A stretch of 45,452 nucleotides of DNA from Chara braunii (lineage: Eukaryota > Streptophyta > Charophyceae > Charales > Characeae), in contig BFEA01000142.1 in NCBI GenBank assembly GCA_003427395.1, positions 2,583,485 to 2,628,936 on the forward strand, read 5' to 3'. Positions within the stretch are counted from its first letter, which is position 1. The number at the start of each line of letters is the position of its first letter. Shown in pieces: positions 19,753 through 30,670 of the stretch. Below the pieces are notes generated by a model. The model was not told where the DNA came from, did no database searches, and worked only from the letters and a program-made list of their open reading frames with translations. The position numbers were made by a program, and so were the translations under genes.

Positions 19753-20884
19753 CGAATGGTTTGCTTTTCTTGATAGACCAAACAGAACAAAGATTGTGTA
19801 TTCCTCACTAAGAAAGAATTAAGAGTCTGCTGATTGGGGAATGTCACGACTTTGAAGGACACTTTGGATTCAAGAAAACTTACACAGAGGTTAGAAACGC
19901 TTTGAATGGAAGGGATTAAAAGAAGACGTACTAACTTATGTACGTACCTGTCTGGTGTGTCAGAGAAACAAGCCGACATATGAGAATCCTCTTGGACTTC
20001 TCAGGCCATTACCTATACCAAGCGAACCAGGTAAGTCCATCTCAATTGACTTTATGAGTCTGGTTAAAAGTCGCAACGGTAATAGTCAAGTAATTGTGAT
20101 TGTGGACCGTTTCTCTAAATATGTCATGTTTATTGCCTTACCTGTTGAAGCAAGGACTGAACTTGTGCTTCAGAAATTTCAGATGAAATGGGTCACTGAG
20201 TATGGTTTTCCTTTATCCATTGTATCTGATCAAGATACCAGGTTCACAAGTATGCCATGACAAAAGCTGATGGAGGCATACGACACACGTTTGACCATGT
20301 CGTAAGGGCGACACCCTGAAACGAATGGGCAAAGTGAACAAATGAACCGATTGTGCCAACAACTCTTGCGCATGTATGTAAGACCTGATCATCATGATTG
20401 GGATGAGAACTTACCCAAGATAGCCAGTGCATATAATAGCAGTGTCCACGCTGCTACAGGACGAACGCCTAATGCACTGCACAAGGGATGGAAACCTAGG
20501 CGTCCCATTGATGTGTTAACACGGGACCAATTCCTTAGGCTACCTCCAGGGACACGAGAATATGCAGTTTTATTTCAAGAAGATAAAAAGAAAGTAAAAA
20601 AAAACTTAAAGAAAGCTCAAGACCAAATGATTGAACAAGCTAATAAGCATAAACGACCATCCACATTCAAAGAGGGTGATCTGGTCTGGGTTAAATCCAA
20701 AGAGTTTTCATTAGAAGAAGATGTATCTAAAAAATTGTTGCCTGTCTACTTTGGACCCTGGGAAGTTCTCAAAGTAATTGGAGAAGCGGAGGGACCGTCT
20801 TATCGCATTGATATCCCCCCTCATCTCAAAACATATCCTGTCTTTCATGCGTCCAAACTGTTGCCCTATGTAGAAGGGAAATAA
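19753..20884 (+). pseudogene. E5 integrase
   Basis: Zinc-binding HHCC part: ECHDFEGHFG with two His, and TCLVCQRNK with two Cys, in two frames. Catalytic core: Asp in SIDFMSL, Asp in IVSDQDTRF and Glu in HPETNGQSEQMNR, so all three metal-binding residues remain. TGA codons interrupt near 20258 and 20301. The C-terminal domain carries FKEGDLVWVKSKEF, KLLPVYFGPWEVLKVIG and YPVFHASKLLPY. The enzyme would insert element DNA into chromosomes. The frame 20342-20884 is intact through the C-terminal domain. Confidence 0.85.
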
Positions 20885-20902
20885 TTTCCTAACAGACCCT
20901 CT

Positions 20903-21115
20903 ATGATTCCGCCATCTATGGAAGGCAAATATGAAGTAGACAAAATCATAGAGCACGGATACTTCTCTACGGCAGCACGTTGACGACCTCAGAAGCAGTT
21001 CAAGGTACGTTTTAAGTCTCAGGCACCATCCGAGGACAAATGGTTTAGTAAAAGAGAACTACTTGAAACTGCTCCTGATATTGTCGCTGCTTATGAACGA
21101 GGGTTAAAGTCTTAA
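20903..21115 (+). pseudogene. E5 chromodomain-like tail
   Basis: About 70 residues with YEVDKIIEHG, FKVRFKS, DKWFSKREL and APDIVAAYE, the spacing of a chromovirus chromodomain. The usual Trp of the VKWKG segment is Phe. One in-frame TGA lies at about 20981. Such tails guide integration to particular chromatin. Confidence 0.6.
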
Positions 21116-23681
21116 AAAAATTCTGCGGTGGAGCTCGAAAATGGTCTGGTAGGAATGCAATAACCCTGTTCAGAAGTAGTCTGGCGCCCAGAACTCAGCC
21201 CCAGGCAACGCAGACCAAAGTTGGTCTGCGCTGGGCTGTGTGACCAGGACACGCCCGTACCTGAGTCTGTTGCGTTTGGCTGTGTGACCAAACGCTGCAC
21301 CCAGGAAAATCAAGGGTCAAAGTCAACTGTAGAGTCAAAGGTACCACGCCCAGACCCTTGGTTGAATACACTCACTTGTTGTGCGCAGGTACCCAGACAA
21401 GCATCCAGGCCGAAGGGAATTCAGTTTCAGGCTAATCTGGGCCTTGGTTGCATCAAGATCTGGATGGCTAAAGGTTGCAGCATCCGGGGTCCAGACCCCG
21501 AGTCAACGCTACTTAAGCGTTGACCTCCCTGGCTTTGACATTCATTCTGTCTTGCGTATATGCTGACTTCACGCGTTGACTTCAACGCTGGTTCGACGCT
21601 GCGACGCTGGCTCGACATTGTGACGCTGGCATTGTGATTTGGCGAGGCGCTGCTGGTCCGGCATGGTGGCTGGCTTGCACCTGTCTTCTTGGCATGCTGA
21701 TGTGGCAGCTGCCATGCGCTGTCGCTGATGTGGCTGCTGCCGCGTGTATCATTGGCTGACGTGGCTGCTGCCACGTGTTCTTCTGACGAAGCGAAGCTAC
21801 GTGACTTGTATTGCTGTTCTGATTATCGTCATTTGGGAGGAGATCAGGACTGTGGAGAGATTGTGGATACGTACTTGGTTGTCTTCATGTTGACATTGCT
21901 CCAGCGCTGATGAGGGACTGACTAGACGTGCCGCGTGGCACATTGAGGTTACTTCAGATACTCATTCAGACTATTGATTATTGAAGTGGTGATTGAGGAG
22001 GGAGCCCGAAGCAGGAGTGGGCATTGTATTTGTTTCCTCTACTTTGTCTAATCTCCCTCCTCTCTCCTTCGTCTGTGCATGATTATCTCGTCTCATTCTG
22101 TCTGGACACAATCTTGACTATTGGTAATCATCAGCTGGTTGACATTTATCTGGGCTTGCATTGTTAACGACTGTCTTCATGATCTGGGTTCATTGCAGTC
22201 AGGGTATGATCATAGGTCCATCAAAAGGTTAAAAGGGAGAGTAGGGAGGAAAATGGTTTCAACACTCACAAATCTTAGCATACATACTGCCCACTCTCTT
22301 TGAAACACAATTGGTCATTGAATTCTGCCTACCACTTCTTGCACGTGCCATTGATTCGCTCATTGGCAGTCAATAATATAGCAGAGGATTGGGGTGTCTA
22401 ATGGGGGATTAGACGACCGGCCTGGACAAGCAAACACACGAATTTGGACGGCAAGCTGGGAATCAAATTTCAATTACACACCACTCATGTCGTTGGTTCA
22501 ATTCCAAGATGATGTGAGCAAAAGAAGGGGGGGAGAAGAATCTCTGCGTACAGGCAGATGATCATCCTTGTTCGTATATACTTAGAGAAAGGAGAAGCAA
22601 TATGGTACTTGACCCATAACAGAACTCAGACTCGACACATGCAAGAGTGGAGGCTTAACAACATGGAAGGAGGTCTTCTAGTCAGAGGTGAAGTTCAAAC
22701 CTCTTACTTTCTGAAAGATCTCGAAACCAGTCACCACCTTCAGGCATCTTCCCTCCACTTCCTATGCTCCCCTCCTGAAGTCTCAGTTCTCGCGCTCTCA
22801 TAGCCCCATACTGAAACGCCATCATGCTACTTCCTGGACGAGATGTCTACTGCACCGTGCATCAACAGCACATGCCACTTTGTCACCATGCTTGAGCCAC
22901 CACCTTGATGGGTTGGTCAAGGTTACGTGTTTGTAGCGGTGATCTCGACTCCCTGCTTGATGAGCTCAGCACATTGGGCCTGTTTGTGAGTTCAATCACC
23001 ACAAAAACTGCCACCAGCCTACTGGTATGACCAAAGATGAGAGGGTAAGGGCTCACAACCAGGGGTTTTCAAGATCGGAGAAGGGATGAGAGGGGTCACC
23101 GGGTAAGGGGGAACACGAGTACATTAAGATACACTAAGATGGGGAAGTGGGAGACAGCACTCGGAAAGCAGGTAGGGGATAGTGAGTTTCTTTGTGCGTG
23201 CTGCACGCACAGCCTGCAGAGAAGGGGACTTAGACCATCTCCACGCATCTCACATGCACCTGCAAACCAGTTGGAGGAGAGAAATATGCACTGGACGCTA
23301 GAACTTAAGTGTATTTGATGTGAGGCAAGAATTAAGGGATGGAGAAGTGGTGTCAGGGAAATCTTCTTCTTCTTCTTCTTCTATTCCCCACAATTTTCAA
23401 GCCCCTTCGATTTTGGGGGGCGACAGTCCGGTTGCTTATCACCGGCAAGCATGAACAAAGTTTGTGGTTGTAAAGAGAACGAGAAAGGCTCTGCCCTTGG
23501 GGCACTAGACACCTTCCAAAGGGGCACTCATCAGGCAGGCCGCTCCTCACAGCGCAGTCTCTTCTGGGGGCAGGGAAATCTATGGTTCCTCTTTTCCTCT
23601 CTCTCACGGATTATCCAGCGAGCAAACAGTTAAAAGTTCCAAAATTTTAGAGACAGCGCGGAATCAAGAAACCAGAAAGAC
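21116..23681. other. Non-coding stretch; hairpin and degenerate GC-rich repeats
   Basis: No gene seen. A hairpin at 21199-21236 has arms GCAGACCAA/TTGGTCTGC with outer CCCAG/CTGGG. From about 21565 to 21785 short degenerate units (GACGCTG; CTGATGTGGCTGCTGCC) recur. A CTT run lies at about 23363-23382. Part of this may be the E5 3' LTR, but no second copy is present to define it. Confidence 0.4.
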
Positions 23682-24008
23682 GACCCAAGCAGGCTAGCTC
23701 AGTTGGTTGAGCACGTAAGTGATATTCTGTAGGTCGCGGGTTCGATTCCCCACGTCGTCCATTCGATCCCCCACGACCCCCTGCGATACGCTTCGGGTTC
23801 ACCAGTTGAGATAATTGGCTTGGGCCTCCTGGGTGGTTGTGGAAGAATGAAGGACTTTCCAGCTCATGACAGGTGTTAGGAGCTGGGGTACTGCTCCCCG
23901 CATAGAGCAGAATAGGCTGGGATGGCTGGGAACTCAACCCATAACCCTCAGATGGACATATGTAGGTAGGTAGGTAGAGTGAGGTAGGTAGGTAGATAGA
24001 GTGAGGTA
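23682..24008 (+). mobile_element. Probable tRNA-derived SINE
   Basis: An RNA polymerase III A box TAGCTCAGTTGG (23695-23706) and B box GGTTCGATTCC (23739-23749) lie 44 bases apart, start to start. GACGAC upstream can pair with GTCGTC at about 23753-23759, as a remnant acceptor stem, but ten extra bases separate it from the A box and the T-stem is imperfect, so it is not a working tRNA. About 200 bases of unrelated body follow, ending in a GTAG/GTGAG simple repeat (about 23962-24008), the usual SINE structure. I could not identify a flanking target duplication. Confidence 0.55.
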
Positions 24009-24968
24009 TCGGAGTGAAGTTTACAAAAATCAGAAAAATGTGCCAATACAAAGCAACCTTACTTGATTTACCCTTCAATAGCACTTTTTTTTTTCTTTTT
24101 TTTTAATTAGTACTAAAACTTCTCAAGGCAAAAATGCAGAAATATCTGCTATCCGTGTACAGGGAAGTCTCCAAACTTCCAAAGCCAGCAAAAAAGAGCT
24201 TTCCAACAATCTGTGCAGTACATATACTACATCATCACAGCATTCCAACTACTGGACATTGGACAAGCACCTGATTGCCTTCAGGGTCACATTCATCCAC
24301 TTTGACACTATTTGTGAGCATGACATCAGTGGTTGAAGAAGGAGAAACATCAGTGCACAAGTAGGAGCATTCTTACACCAGAACTTTTGGTAACTGAATG
24401 CAATTGTGACTTCAGTCAGTTCGTACACAAGAGTCCTTGCACAACCTCAGTGGCTAGAAGAATGAATGATGGTTGCAATAGCCGACCAAGTGGGGTAGCA
24501 CCTTTGCCTTGCTGGAGGAAAAGTGGAGGTGGTGGGAACCTTTCTCCCTCTTCACCAACATGAAAAGCGTAGCCATTGCAAACCCAGTGATGAGGTAAAC
24601 ACATCGAGAGCACATGATTCTGTAGCGAGGAGATGTTGGGTGGGGCAAGGGAGGAAGGACTAGAACATGCATCTTTTTCACAGCCACCTAGCTTCTTTCG
24701 TGGCCCTTGAAGAGTCGTGTTCGATGTCCAGACACATGGAAAGTGACGGGTTGGTGGTGATGCCTCTGGTGTTGATGCAGAGCATCACAGAAATACCGAC
24801 CCCCCACTGGACTATGGATGTGCTAGGCTAGCCAAAACCAGACAACCTCTGTCAGTGGCAAACCCCACTTGTGCTATATTCATACCTTGTAAGCATGAAC
24901 CTAGTCATAAAAATGATCGGGTTCGTGCTAACTTGCACCAACTTAGAAAGGATGACAAAATTGCTGCT

Positions 24969-25052
<84 letters not shown>

Positions 25053-25764
25053 TGCTGTGCTAAGGATGTCACCTGGCTATCATGCAATTTCAGATGCCAT
25101 ATCCACAAACGACTAGTGGACAAGTCATCCATTCAGAACCCATAAGAGATGTCCAAACAGCGAGGCACCACTGGTTACATGTTCCTGTCATTCTAGCACA
25201 GACCTGGCCTGTTTCATGACCAGGGTCATGCTGACGTACGCATGGACCTGGCCAATTTCATGAGTAGGCTCATGTTTATTCGGCACAGCCAGCAGCGGCA
25301 GACCCAGACCAAACGTTTGGGCCAGCATGGACCCGTGCTAGATTAGAATCACCATGGCTCAGAAAACTGTTTATCTGTTTTTCCTTTGTAAAACAATTAT
25401 GTCTGAGTCATTGTTTGAGTTTCCGATAGGCAAAAAAAACACTAAATGCAGTTTTGTCACCACAGCAGTTTGGAATAAGCAAACATAGCAAAAATAACTG
25501 TTTCTTTTTTTGTCGTTTCCGCACTCCTGCAATGACCCAGCTGGATGCAACTCGATCAGGCGCAGCACAAAGGAAAGATTCACAAAGTTACAAACTTGTG
25601 CAAGGAAGATGAACAATAGCGAACTTCAGCAATTAAACAGCATCATATACACAAGACCAGATAGTCGTGACCTCGACACAACAGCAGAATTGCATCACGA
25701 GTTTCACCAAATAAGAAGACACCAAGAGCTCATAATTGACAATGCTGGTAAAGTCTCATCATCA
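24009..25764. other. Non-coding flank with TC microsatellite (24972-25048)
   Basis: No gene seen. A T-rich run lies at about 24087-24103. The TC repeat spans 24972-25048. A CATGACCAGGGTCATG near-palindrome occurs at about 25216-25231, with a similar unit 40 bases on. The stretch ends at the target site of E3. Confidence 0.5.
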
Positions 25765-25769
25765 TCATC
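25765..25769. repeat. Target-site duplication of E3, left copy (TCATC)
   Basis: TCATC directly before the LTR start TGTAGC, repeated at 35429-35433 after the other LTR end TAACA. Confidence 0.88.
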
Positions 25770-26260
25770 TGTAGCATATCAGGAAGTGAAATGCACGGAA
25801 GTCTAAGATCTAGCAATGATGAAAGTAACAACGACCAGCAGCATAGATGCAACATTCAAGATTATGATAATGTGCACAATGCAAAGAATGAACTAACGGG
25901 AAACCAACAACAATGTATTCACATCATCAACATCATAGGCTGGGAAAACAGCGCAGCGGAAGACTCAAATCATCATAGGAAACAAGGTGGGACAACACAC
26001 AAGAGGAGAACTTCGGAAGAGCCGCACATCAGAAAGATGGCTCTTCCGCTCACACACATGGGGAGGGAACCATAGACAAGGTTGGAGGGAAAAGCGAGAC
26101 AGAGGATGTAACCAAGTCTGATCCCAATCTGCTCCCCAAATGNCGTACACAGTCCAATCCCAATGTCGAGTTCAAGTCCGATCCGAATGTCGTGTCCACT
26201 ATGGCAGCACGNNGTGTCCAGAACAATGTCTGCAGTTACCTCTATCTCTACTCTGATGAT

Positions 26261-26330
26261 GAAGAAGAAGAAGAAGAAGAAGAAGAAGAAGAAGAAGAAG
26301 AAGAAGAAGAAGAAGAAGAAGAAGAAGAAG
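26261..26330. repeat. GAA microsatellite inside the E3 LTR
   Basis: About 70 bases of GAA triplets. The poly-Lys and poly-Leu frames here are repeat products, not genes. The equivalent part of the other LTR is hidden in the gap. Confidence 0.95.
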
Positions 26331-27130
26331 GTCTGGAGGAGTAGGAGAAGAAGAGGAGAGAAGAAGAAAGCTAGGCGCTTGCTGACCTTGTTTACCTGGG
26401 TGCTGACTGCAGGTACCGCGGGGAGCCCAGCTATGGCGCTGGTAAGTCGCGGCAGGTAAGTTCTCCTTCTCTCTCTCTCTCTCTCTTTCTGTCCTAACTC
26501 CGCTAACCTCCTCTAGCGCTGGACTCCTCCAGCGCTGCAATGCCGAAAAATAGCACAGCAGGCAGTCTCGAAATAGCGCAGCAGGTGAATCCTTGAACCA
26601 GCGTAACGCTGGGTTTCCTCTCCGTTCCCCTGTCCAGAACTGGGAGCTGGCCCAGCTTATATAGTNCNGGGCCGGACCAGAGTGTCCACGGCCTTCGACC
26701 TGGACCGTGCAGATNGAACCTCCGATCCACGGTTCAGATCGCNGGCCCGAAATGTGGTNCAGTCCTTGGCCTAAAAGACGGCCTGCCTGGGTCCCTANCG
26801 GACGTCCAGGCCCTGTCCAGGACTGGGCCTGTTCGGTACCTGGTCCGAAACAGGTCCTGTGCGAATGCATCAGGCCTAAACGTCGGCCCAGGTCCGAACA
26901 GGTCCAAAGTCTGTTCGGAAACAAAAAAGGTCCAAACGTTTTTAGAGGCTCAGCCTCTGGGTCTGAATCTGGCCCTGAAACGTTTCCCTGGGAGGCCCTG
27001 CCTCTTGGTCCAAGTGGCCTGGCCGTACCTGGGCAAAACGGACAACAGCACACACGTTAGAAAAACAGCAGCAATAAATAAAAAAATAAAAATAAACTAA
27101 AGCTGGCGTTTTTCAGATGCAGGCCCAAGT

Positions 27131-27138
27131 AAAAATGT
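27131..27138. repeat. 8-bp target duplication of the hAT-like insertion, left (AAAAATGT)
   Basis: AAAAATGT at 27131-27138 and AAAAATCT at 27742-27749 flank the insertion with one mismatch. The empty site in the other E3 LTR reads AAAAATGT then CGTAGGG (about 35324-35338), proving the event. Confidence 0.85.
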
Positions 27139-27741
27139 CATGGCTACGCCGGACCCGGACCCGGACATTTCCGGACATGGAACCGGACCTGTGTCCGGTA
27201 ATTTCCGGACGTCCGGAATCCCGGACATTTCCAGACCTCCGGACATGGGGGGATCCGGACGGTCCGGAAGTCTGGACAGGTCCGGAAATGTCTGGACCAT
27301 TAAAAAAAATAAAAATAAAAGAATCTGAAAAAAAAGTATGTTATGCAGAATAACTATGCAAACCACTTTTGCCTCAGAGTCATGTCAGAATTCCTAAGCA
27401 ACTTGAGTTAAAAGTCAAAAACGATAAAAAGCTTAAAAAAAGACTTTAAAGACTAATAAAAGGTAATGAATTATTAATAATTAAAAAATTGGGGTTGTCT
27501 AATAAATCACTGTAGAGAGAGAGCATGTCCGGACCCCCAAGAAAACCATAAACGGGCCTGAAAAACCCCCAAAACAATTTTGGGGGCTTGGCTCCTCAAT
27601 GGGGAAGGGTCCTGGACCGTTTTTTTTTTTTTTTTTTTTTTCGAAATTTGCCAGATCCGGACCTTCCAGACCGGACGTCTGGATTCCGGACTGAATCCAG
27701 ACCGTCCAGACGGCGGTCCGGACGTCTGGATCGTAGCCATG
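27139..27741. mobile_element. Non-autonomous hAT-like DNA transposon (603 bp)
   Basis: Perfect 10-bp terminal inverted repeats CATGGCTACG...CGTAGCCATG and an 8-bp target duplication, both hAT features. It is absent from the other LTR of E3, so it inserted after E3. Both subterminal zones (about 27148-27300 and 27655-27735) are crowded with TCCGGAC-type motifs in both orientations, with CCAGAC/GTCTGG variants that look like CpG decay. These may be transposase-binding repeats. The middle is A/T-rich and includes a T run at about 27619-27641. No transposase frame is present; it would need a helper. Confidence 0.85.
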
Positions 27742-27749
27742 AAAAATCT
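27742..27749. repeat. 8-bp target duplication of the hAT-like insertion, right (AAAAATCT)
   Basis: Matches 27131-27138 with one difference. Confidence 0.8.
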
Positions 27750-27845
27750 CGTAGGGCCTTCAGGTTGCTGTGACGCGACCCGGGGGCCCTTATTCCAACC
27801 TTGGGTCCCGTGAGGGGCCCGTGTGTAGGCTCTCAGCATGTAACA

Positions 27846-27860
27846 CGCCCCCCTCCTTAT
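27846..27860 (-). promoter_or_regulatory. E3 polypurine tract
   Basis: ATAAGGAGGGGGGCG on minus, directly next to the 3' LTR start. It primes plus-strand DNA synthesis. Confidence 0.8.
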
Positions 27861-29587
27861 GACGACGAGTTGGGGCGAGGGCGAAGCTGCCGATCCGATG
27901 GCGGAATGTAGCGAGGATGGCGAGGAGCTGGAGTGCTCAGTGTAGTCTTCTCCTTGCTTAGATAACGTGAGAGAACGGCGGGGGCTGTGGCCTGCAGTTC
28001 CGAATGCGTCAGCCAACGGTCAGCCTTGTGGCTGCAGTAAGAAAAGTGAAGTAGAAACTCCGTNTCCTTGTTGCCATGGCGCCGATGGTTGATGATATAG
28101 CCGGCCTCCTGAAATCCGTCCATGGANGGAGGGTCTTGCGTACGTCGACCGGGGAACTCGTCGGACTCCGCGGAAGCAAAAGGAGCGAGTTTGGAACAGT
28201 GGAACACCGGGTGGACGAGCAAGTCAGGTGGCACTTCGATGCGAAATGAAGGCCCCTCGGGATCATCACCAACTGCAGAATGAATACGCGAAGGCCCCAT
28301 CCACTTGGGAAGGAGCTTGCGAGAGATGTCTTGCTCAAGGCTGAACTCTGCGGCGGAGACCCAAACCAGGTCGCCGGCGCGGAATGGGCAAGGGAGACGA
28401 TTGCGGTTGGCTTGACGGCTCATCCGTATTTGCGTCTTCGACATCTGATCCCGTGCCTTGGCAAGGAGCTCTTGCATGCGACGAAGGAAAGCAAGATGGT
28501 CATCGCTCTCGGCTGTGCACGACAAAATGGCGTCCAGCGGCGATGAGATGGGCGAGCCGTGCTCAAACTCGAACGGCGACATTATGATAGCCGGGTGGAT
28601 AGATGAGTTGTAAGCCAACTCCACGTCCGACAAGCGCTCAACCCAATCAATCTGGTCGGGACGGATGAGAGTGCGTAGAAGGACTTGAGCGGTTTGGTGC
28701 GGCCTTTCCGTTTGGCCATCGGTTTGCGGGTGGCGAGCCGAACTCGGCTTCAAGGATGAGTCGCATCGCTTGACGAGGGCGACCCAAAAGTCGGAGAGAA
28801 AGCGAGTGTCCCGGTCGCAAACGATCTCCTTGGGGTAGCCCTTGGAGCGAATCCAACCGGCATATAAGGTCTCGGCCAACTCCGGTGTCTTCGCATGATA
28901 GCGACAAGGCAAAAACATGGCGTACTTGGTGAGGCGGTCAACGACCGTAAGAATCCCATCAACGCCGGTCTTGTGCTTTGGGAAGGGGCCGGTGATATCC
29001 ATGGGAATTGCTTCCCGTCGCCCAAGGGGAACTGGTAGTGGGTGTAGCTCGCCAAACGGACGATGGTTGCGTGACTTGCAACACCGACAAACTTCGTACG
29101 ACTCACAATAGCGGGTGGCGTCTTTGAGAAGGTCGGGCCAATAGAACCGCTGGCGAAGTCGGCCAAGTGTACGGTTGACACCAAAATGTCCGGAGGCGGG
29201 TGCGTCGTGAAATTCACCAAGAAGCCGTGTGCGCAAGTGTGATTCACTTGGCACACAAAGAAGATCCTTTCCCCTTGAATACACAAGCAAGTAGCCCTCT
29301 TGGATCCGATAATGCGAAGGCACCGGATTCGAAAAGGAGCAATTCGCGTATTTGTCGCGAAAGTGGGGGTCGGCTTGATAGCCGCGGATGAAGCTCTCCC
29401 GCAAGTCGTCGTCGATCTCGAAGGTAGAGTAGACTGCGGTGCAAAGATCCGGTCNCCGTGAGAGGGCGTCCGCAAAACGGTTTGACTTCCCGGGAATGTG
29501 ATCGGGGAAAAAGTCAAACTGGTCGATGAAAGCCATCCAACGGGCAATGGTACTATTAATCGTGTCTTGTGACTTGTAGACTTCCAA
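27857..29587 (-). CDS. pol: E3 RNase H end, integrase and chromodomain-like tail, 576 aa open frame
   Basis: The longest coding frame in the window. Residues 1-45 end RNase H (SNRFADALSR). The integrase zinc part has H127, H134, C167 and C170. The core has D197 (PMDITGPF), D258 (IVCDRDTRF) and E294 (HPQTDGQTERPHQ), a D,D35E spacing. The C-terminal domain has FRAGDLVWVSAAEFSL, KLLPKWMGPSRI and VHPVFHCSKLAPF. A chromodomain-like part follows (AGYIINHRRHG, FLLHFSY, DRWLTHSEL, APAVLSRYL), where Phe replaces the usual Trp. A Pro/Arg-rich end reaches the polypurine tract. Three codons contain N. This frame is the uninterrupted 3' part of pol; upstream stops mean it is not expressed as full-length Pol. 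Confidence 0.88.
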   Translation of the reverse strand: MEVYKSQDTINSTIARWMAFIDQFDFFPDHIPGKSNRFADALSRXPDLCTAVYSTFEIDDDLRESFIRGYQADPHFRDKYANCSFSNPVPSHYRIQEGYLLVYSRGKDLLCVPSESHLRTRLLGEFHDAPASGHFGVNRTLGRLRQRFYWPDLLKDATRYCESYEVCRCCKSRNHRPFGELHPLPVPLGRREAIPMDITGPFPKHKTGVDGILTVVDRLTKYAMFLPCRYHAKTPELAETLYAGWIRSKGYPKEIVCDRDTRFLSDFWVALVKRCDSSLKPSSARHPQTDGQTERPHQTAQVLLRTLIRPDQIDWVERLSDVELAYNSSIHPAIIMSPFEFEHGSPISSPLDAILSCTAESDDHLAFLRRMQELLAKARDQMSKTQIRMSRQANRNRLPCPFRAGDLVWVSAAEFSLEQDISRKLLPKWMGPSRIHSAVGDDPEGPSFRIEVPPDLLVHPVFHCSKLAPFASAESDEFPGRRTQDPXSMDGFQEAGYIINHRRHGNKXTEFLLHFSYCSHKADRWLTHSELQATAPAVLSRYLSKEKTTLSTPAPRHPRYIPPSDRQLRPRPNSSS

Positions 29588-30670
29588 CGGATTGTTATCC
29601 GTTACCCATCGGAATGCTTGCCAACCAAGGAGGAAATGCCGCCAACGCTTGAGGGCGTGGACGGAGGCAAGAAGCTCCTTCTTTCATGCATCGTCGATCG
29701 AATGCACGGGAGGCACTTTCTCGCTGAAGTACTTGACCGGGTGCCAGTCCGTGCCATCGTGCTGCTCAAGGACGGCCCCAATGCCATAGCCAGATGCATC
29801 GGTGGTGACGCGCGTATCTAGGAGTGGGTCGTAAATGTGTAACACCTCGACGGATAATAGTGCCGCTTTGAGTATTTCAAAAGAATGACGCGCATCGTCG
29901 TCGAAGTCAAAAGGTCACTCCTCGCTTTGTAACTTGCTTAGGTTGGCCACGATCTTCGAGTAACCCTTGATGAAGCGCTGATAATAACCGGCCAAGCCGA
30001 GGAAGGATCGGACGTCCGTCACATTCTTCGGCTCGGGCCACTCCTGGATGGCTTGAATCTTGTCCGCCAACGGACGAATGCCTTCCGGAGATACAAGATG
30101 ACCCAAGTATTCAAGCTCTTGCCGGACAAACTCGCATTTGTCGCGGTTGGCTTTGTACCGGGCTGACCGAAGAGTCTCTAGAACACGACGAAGGTGCTCG
30201 AGATGCTCCTCGAGAGTTCGGCTATAGACGAGGATGTCGTCTAAGTAGACCAAGACAAATCGGTCCAACATAGCGCGAAACTCGGTGGTCGGGGCATTGG
30301 TGAGGCCAAAAGGCATAACTACCCACTCAAAATGCCCATATCGCGTCTTAAACACGGTTTTGTACTGATCTTGCGGGCGGATGGAAATCAGATGATAGCC
30401 CGACTAGAGGTCTAACTTTGAAAAATACTTAGCACCGCCCAGACGTTCAAGCAAATCGTCAATGCGAGGTAGAGGCCCCGCATTCTTGATGGTTTGCACG
30501 TTGAGGCGTCGATAGTCAATACAAAGTCGAAGGTCCTTGTTCTTCTTCCGAACGAAGAGAACGGGCGCACCGTAAGGTGAGCTGCTAGGGCGGATCCAAC
30601 CCTTGTCAAGTAAATCGTCGAGTTGCGCGCGGAGAACCGCGAGCTCTCCTCGGACATGCGATAAATGCAT
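29588..30670 (-). pseudogene. E3 RT and RNase H with three stops
   Basis: Same frame as the integrase. [42 protein letters not shown] and motif A at YFSKLDL. TAG at 30404-30406 follows, where Gln or Lys is usual (DLQSGYH). Then MPFGLTNAP (motif B), VYLDDILVYS (YLDD) and SFLGLAGYYQRFIKGY. TGA at 29915-29917 stands in the usual Trp-Pro-Phe place. RNase H has TTDASGYGIGAVL, TGA at 29684-29686 (probable former CGA), KKELLA and VTDNNPL. Every stop fits a C-to-T or G-to-A change. Confidence 0.87.

Larger units (their letters stand above)
18835..21115 (+). mobile_element. E5: 3' half of a chromovirus-type Ty3/gypsy element
   Basis: Begins inside RT just after the position of the YLDD motif, with LEDHEKHLRLVLEKL, then RT connection, RNase H, integrase and a chromodomain-like tail. 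Base composition becomes visibly richer in A/T than E2 at 18835. It resembles E4 closely in organisation and E3 more distantly. A matching 3' LTR is not identified. No target duplication or LTR separates it from E2. Confidence 0.82.
25770..27845 (-). repeat. E3 3' LTR (left copy) with nested insertion
   Basis: 2,076 bases including a 603-base insertion (27139-27741), so about 1.47 kb without it. It contains a GAA microsatellite, a short CT tract (about 26467-26488), several ambiguous bases and a perfect 10-bp inverted repeat CGGAAGAGCC (26014-26023)/GGCTCTTCCG (26039-26048). Confidence 0.9.

Noticed and set aside
23682-23760. Functional tRNA gene
   Set aside because: Ten extra bases before the A box, imperfect T-stem and no clean anticodon stem; fits a SINE head better.
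24855-25145. Ser-Leu repeat protein on plus
   Set aside because: Product of the TC microsatellite at 24972-25048.
26163-26459. Poly-Lys protein and minus poly-Leu membrane-like protein
   Set aside because: Product of the GAA repeat in the E3 LTR; the Leu run is not a real membrane segment.
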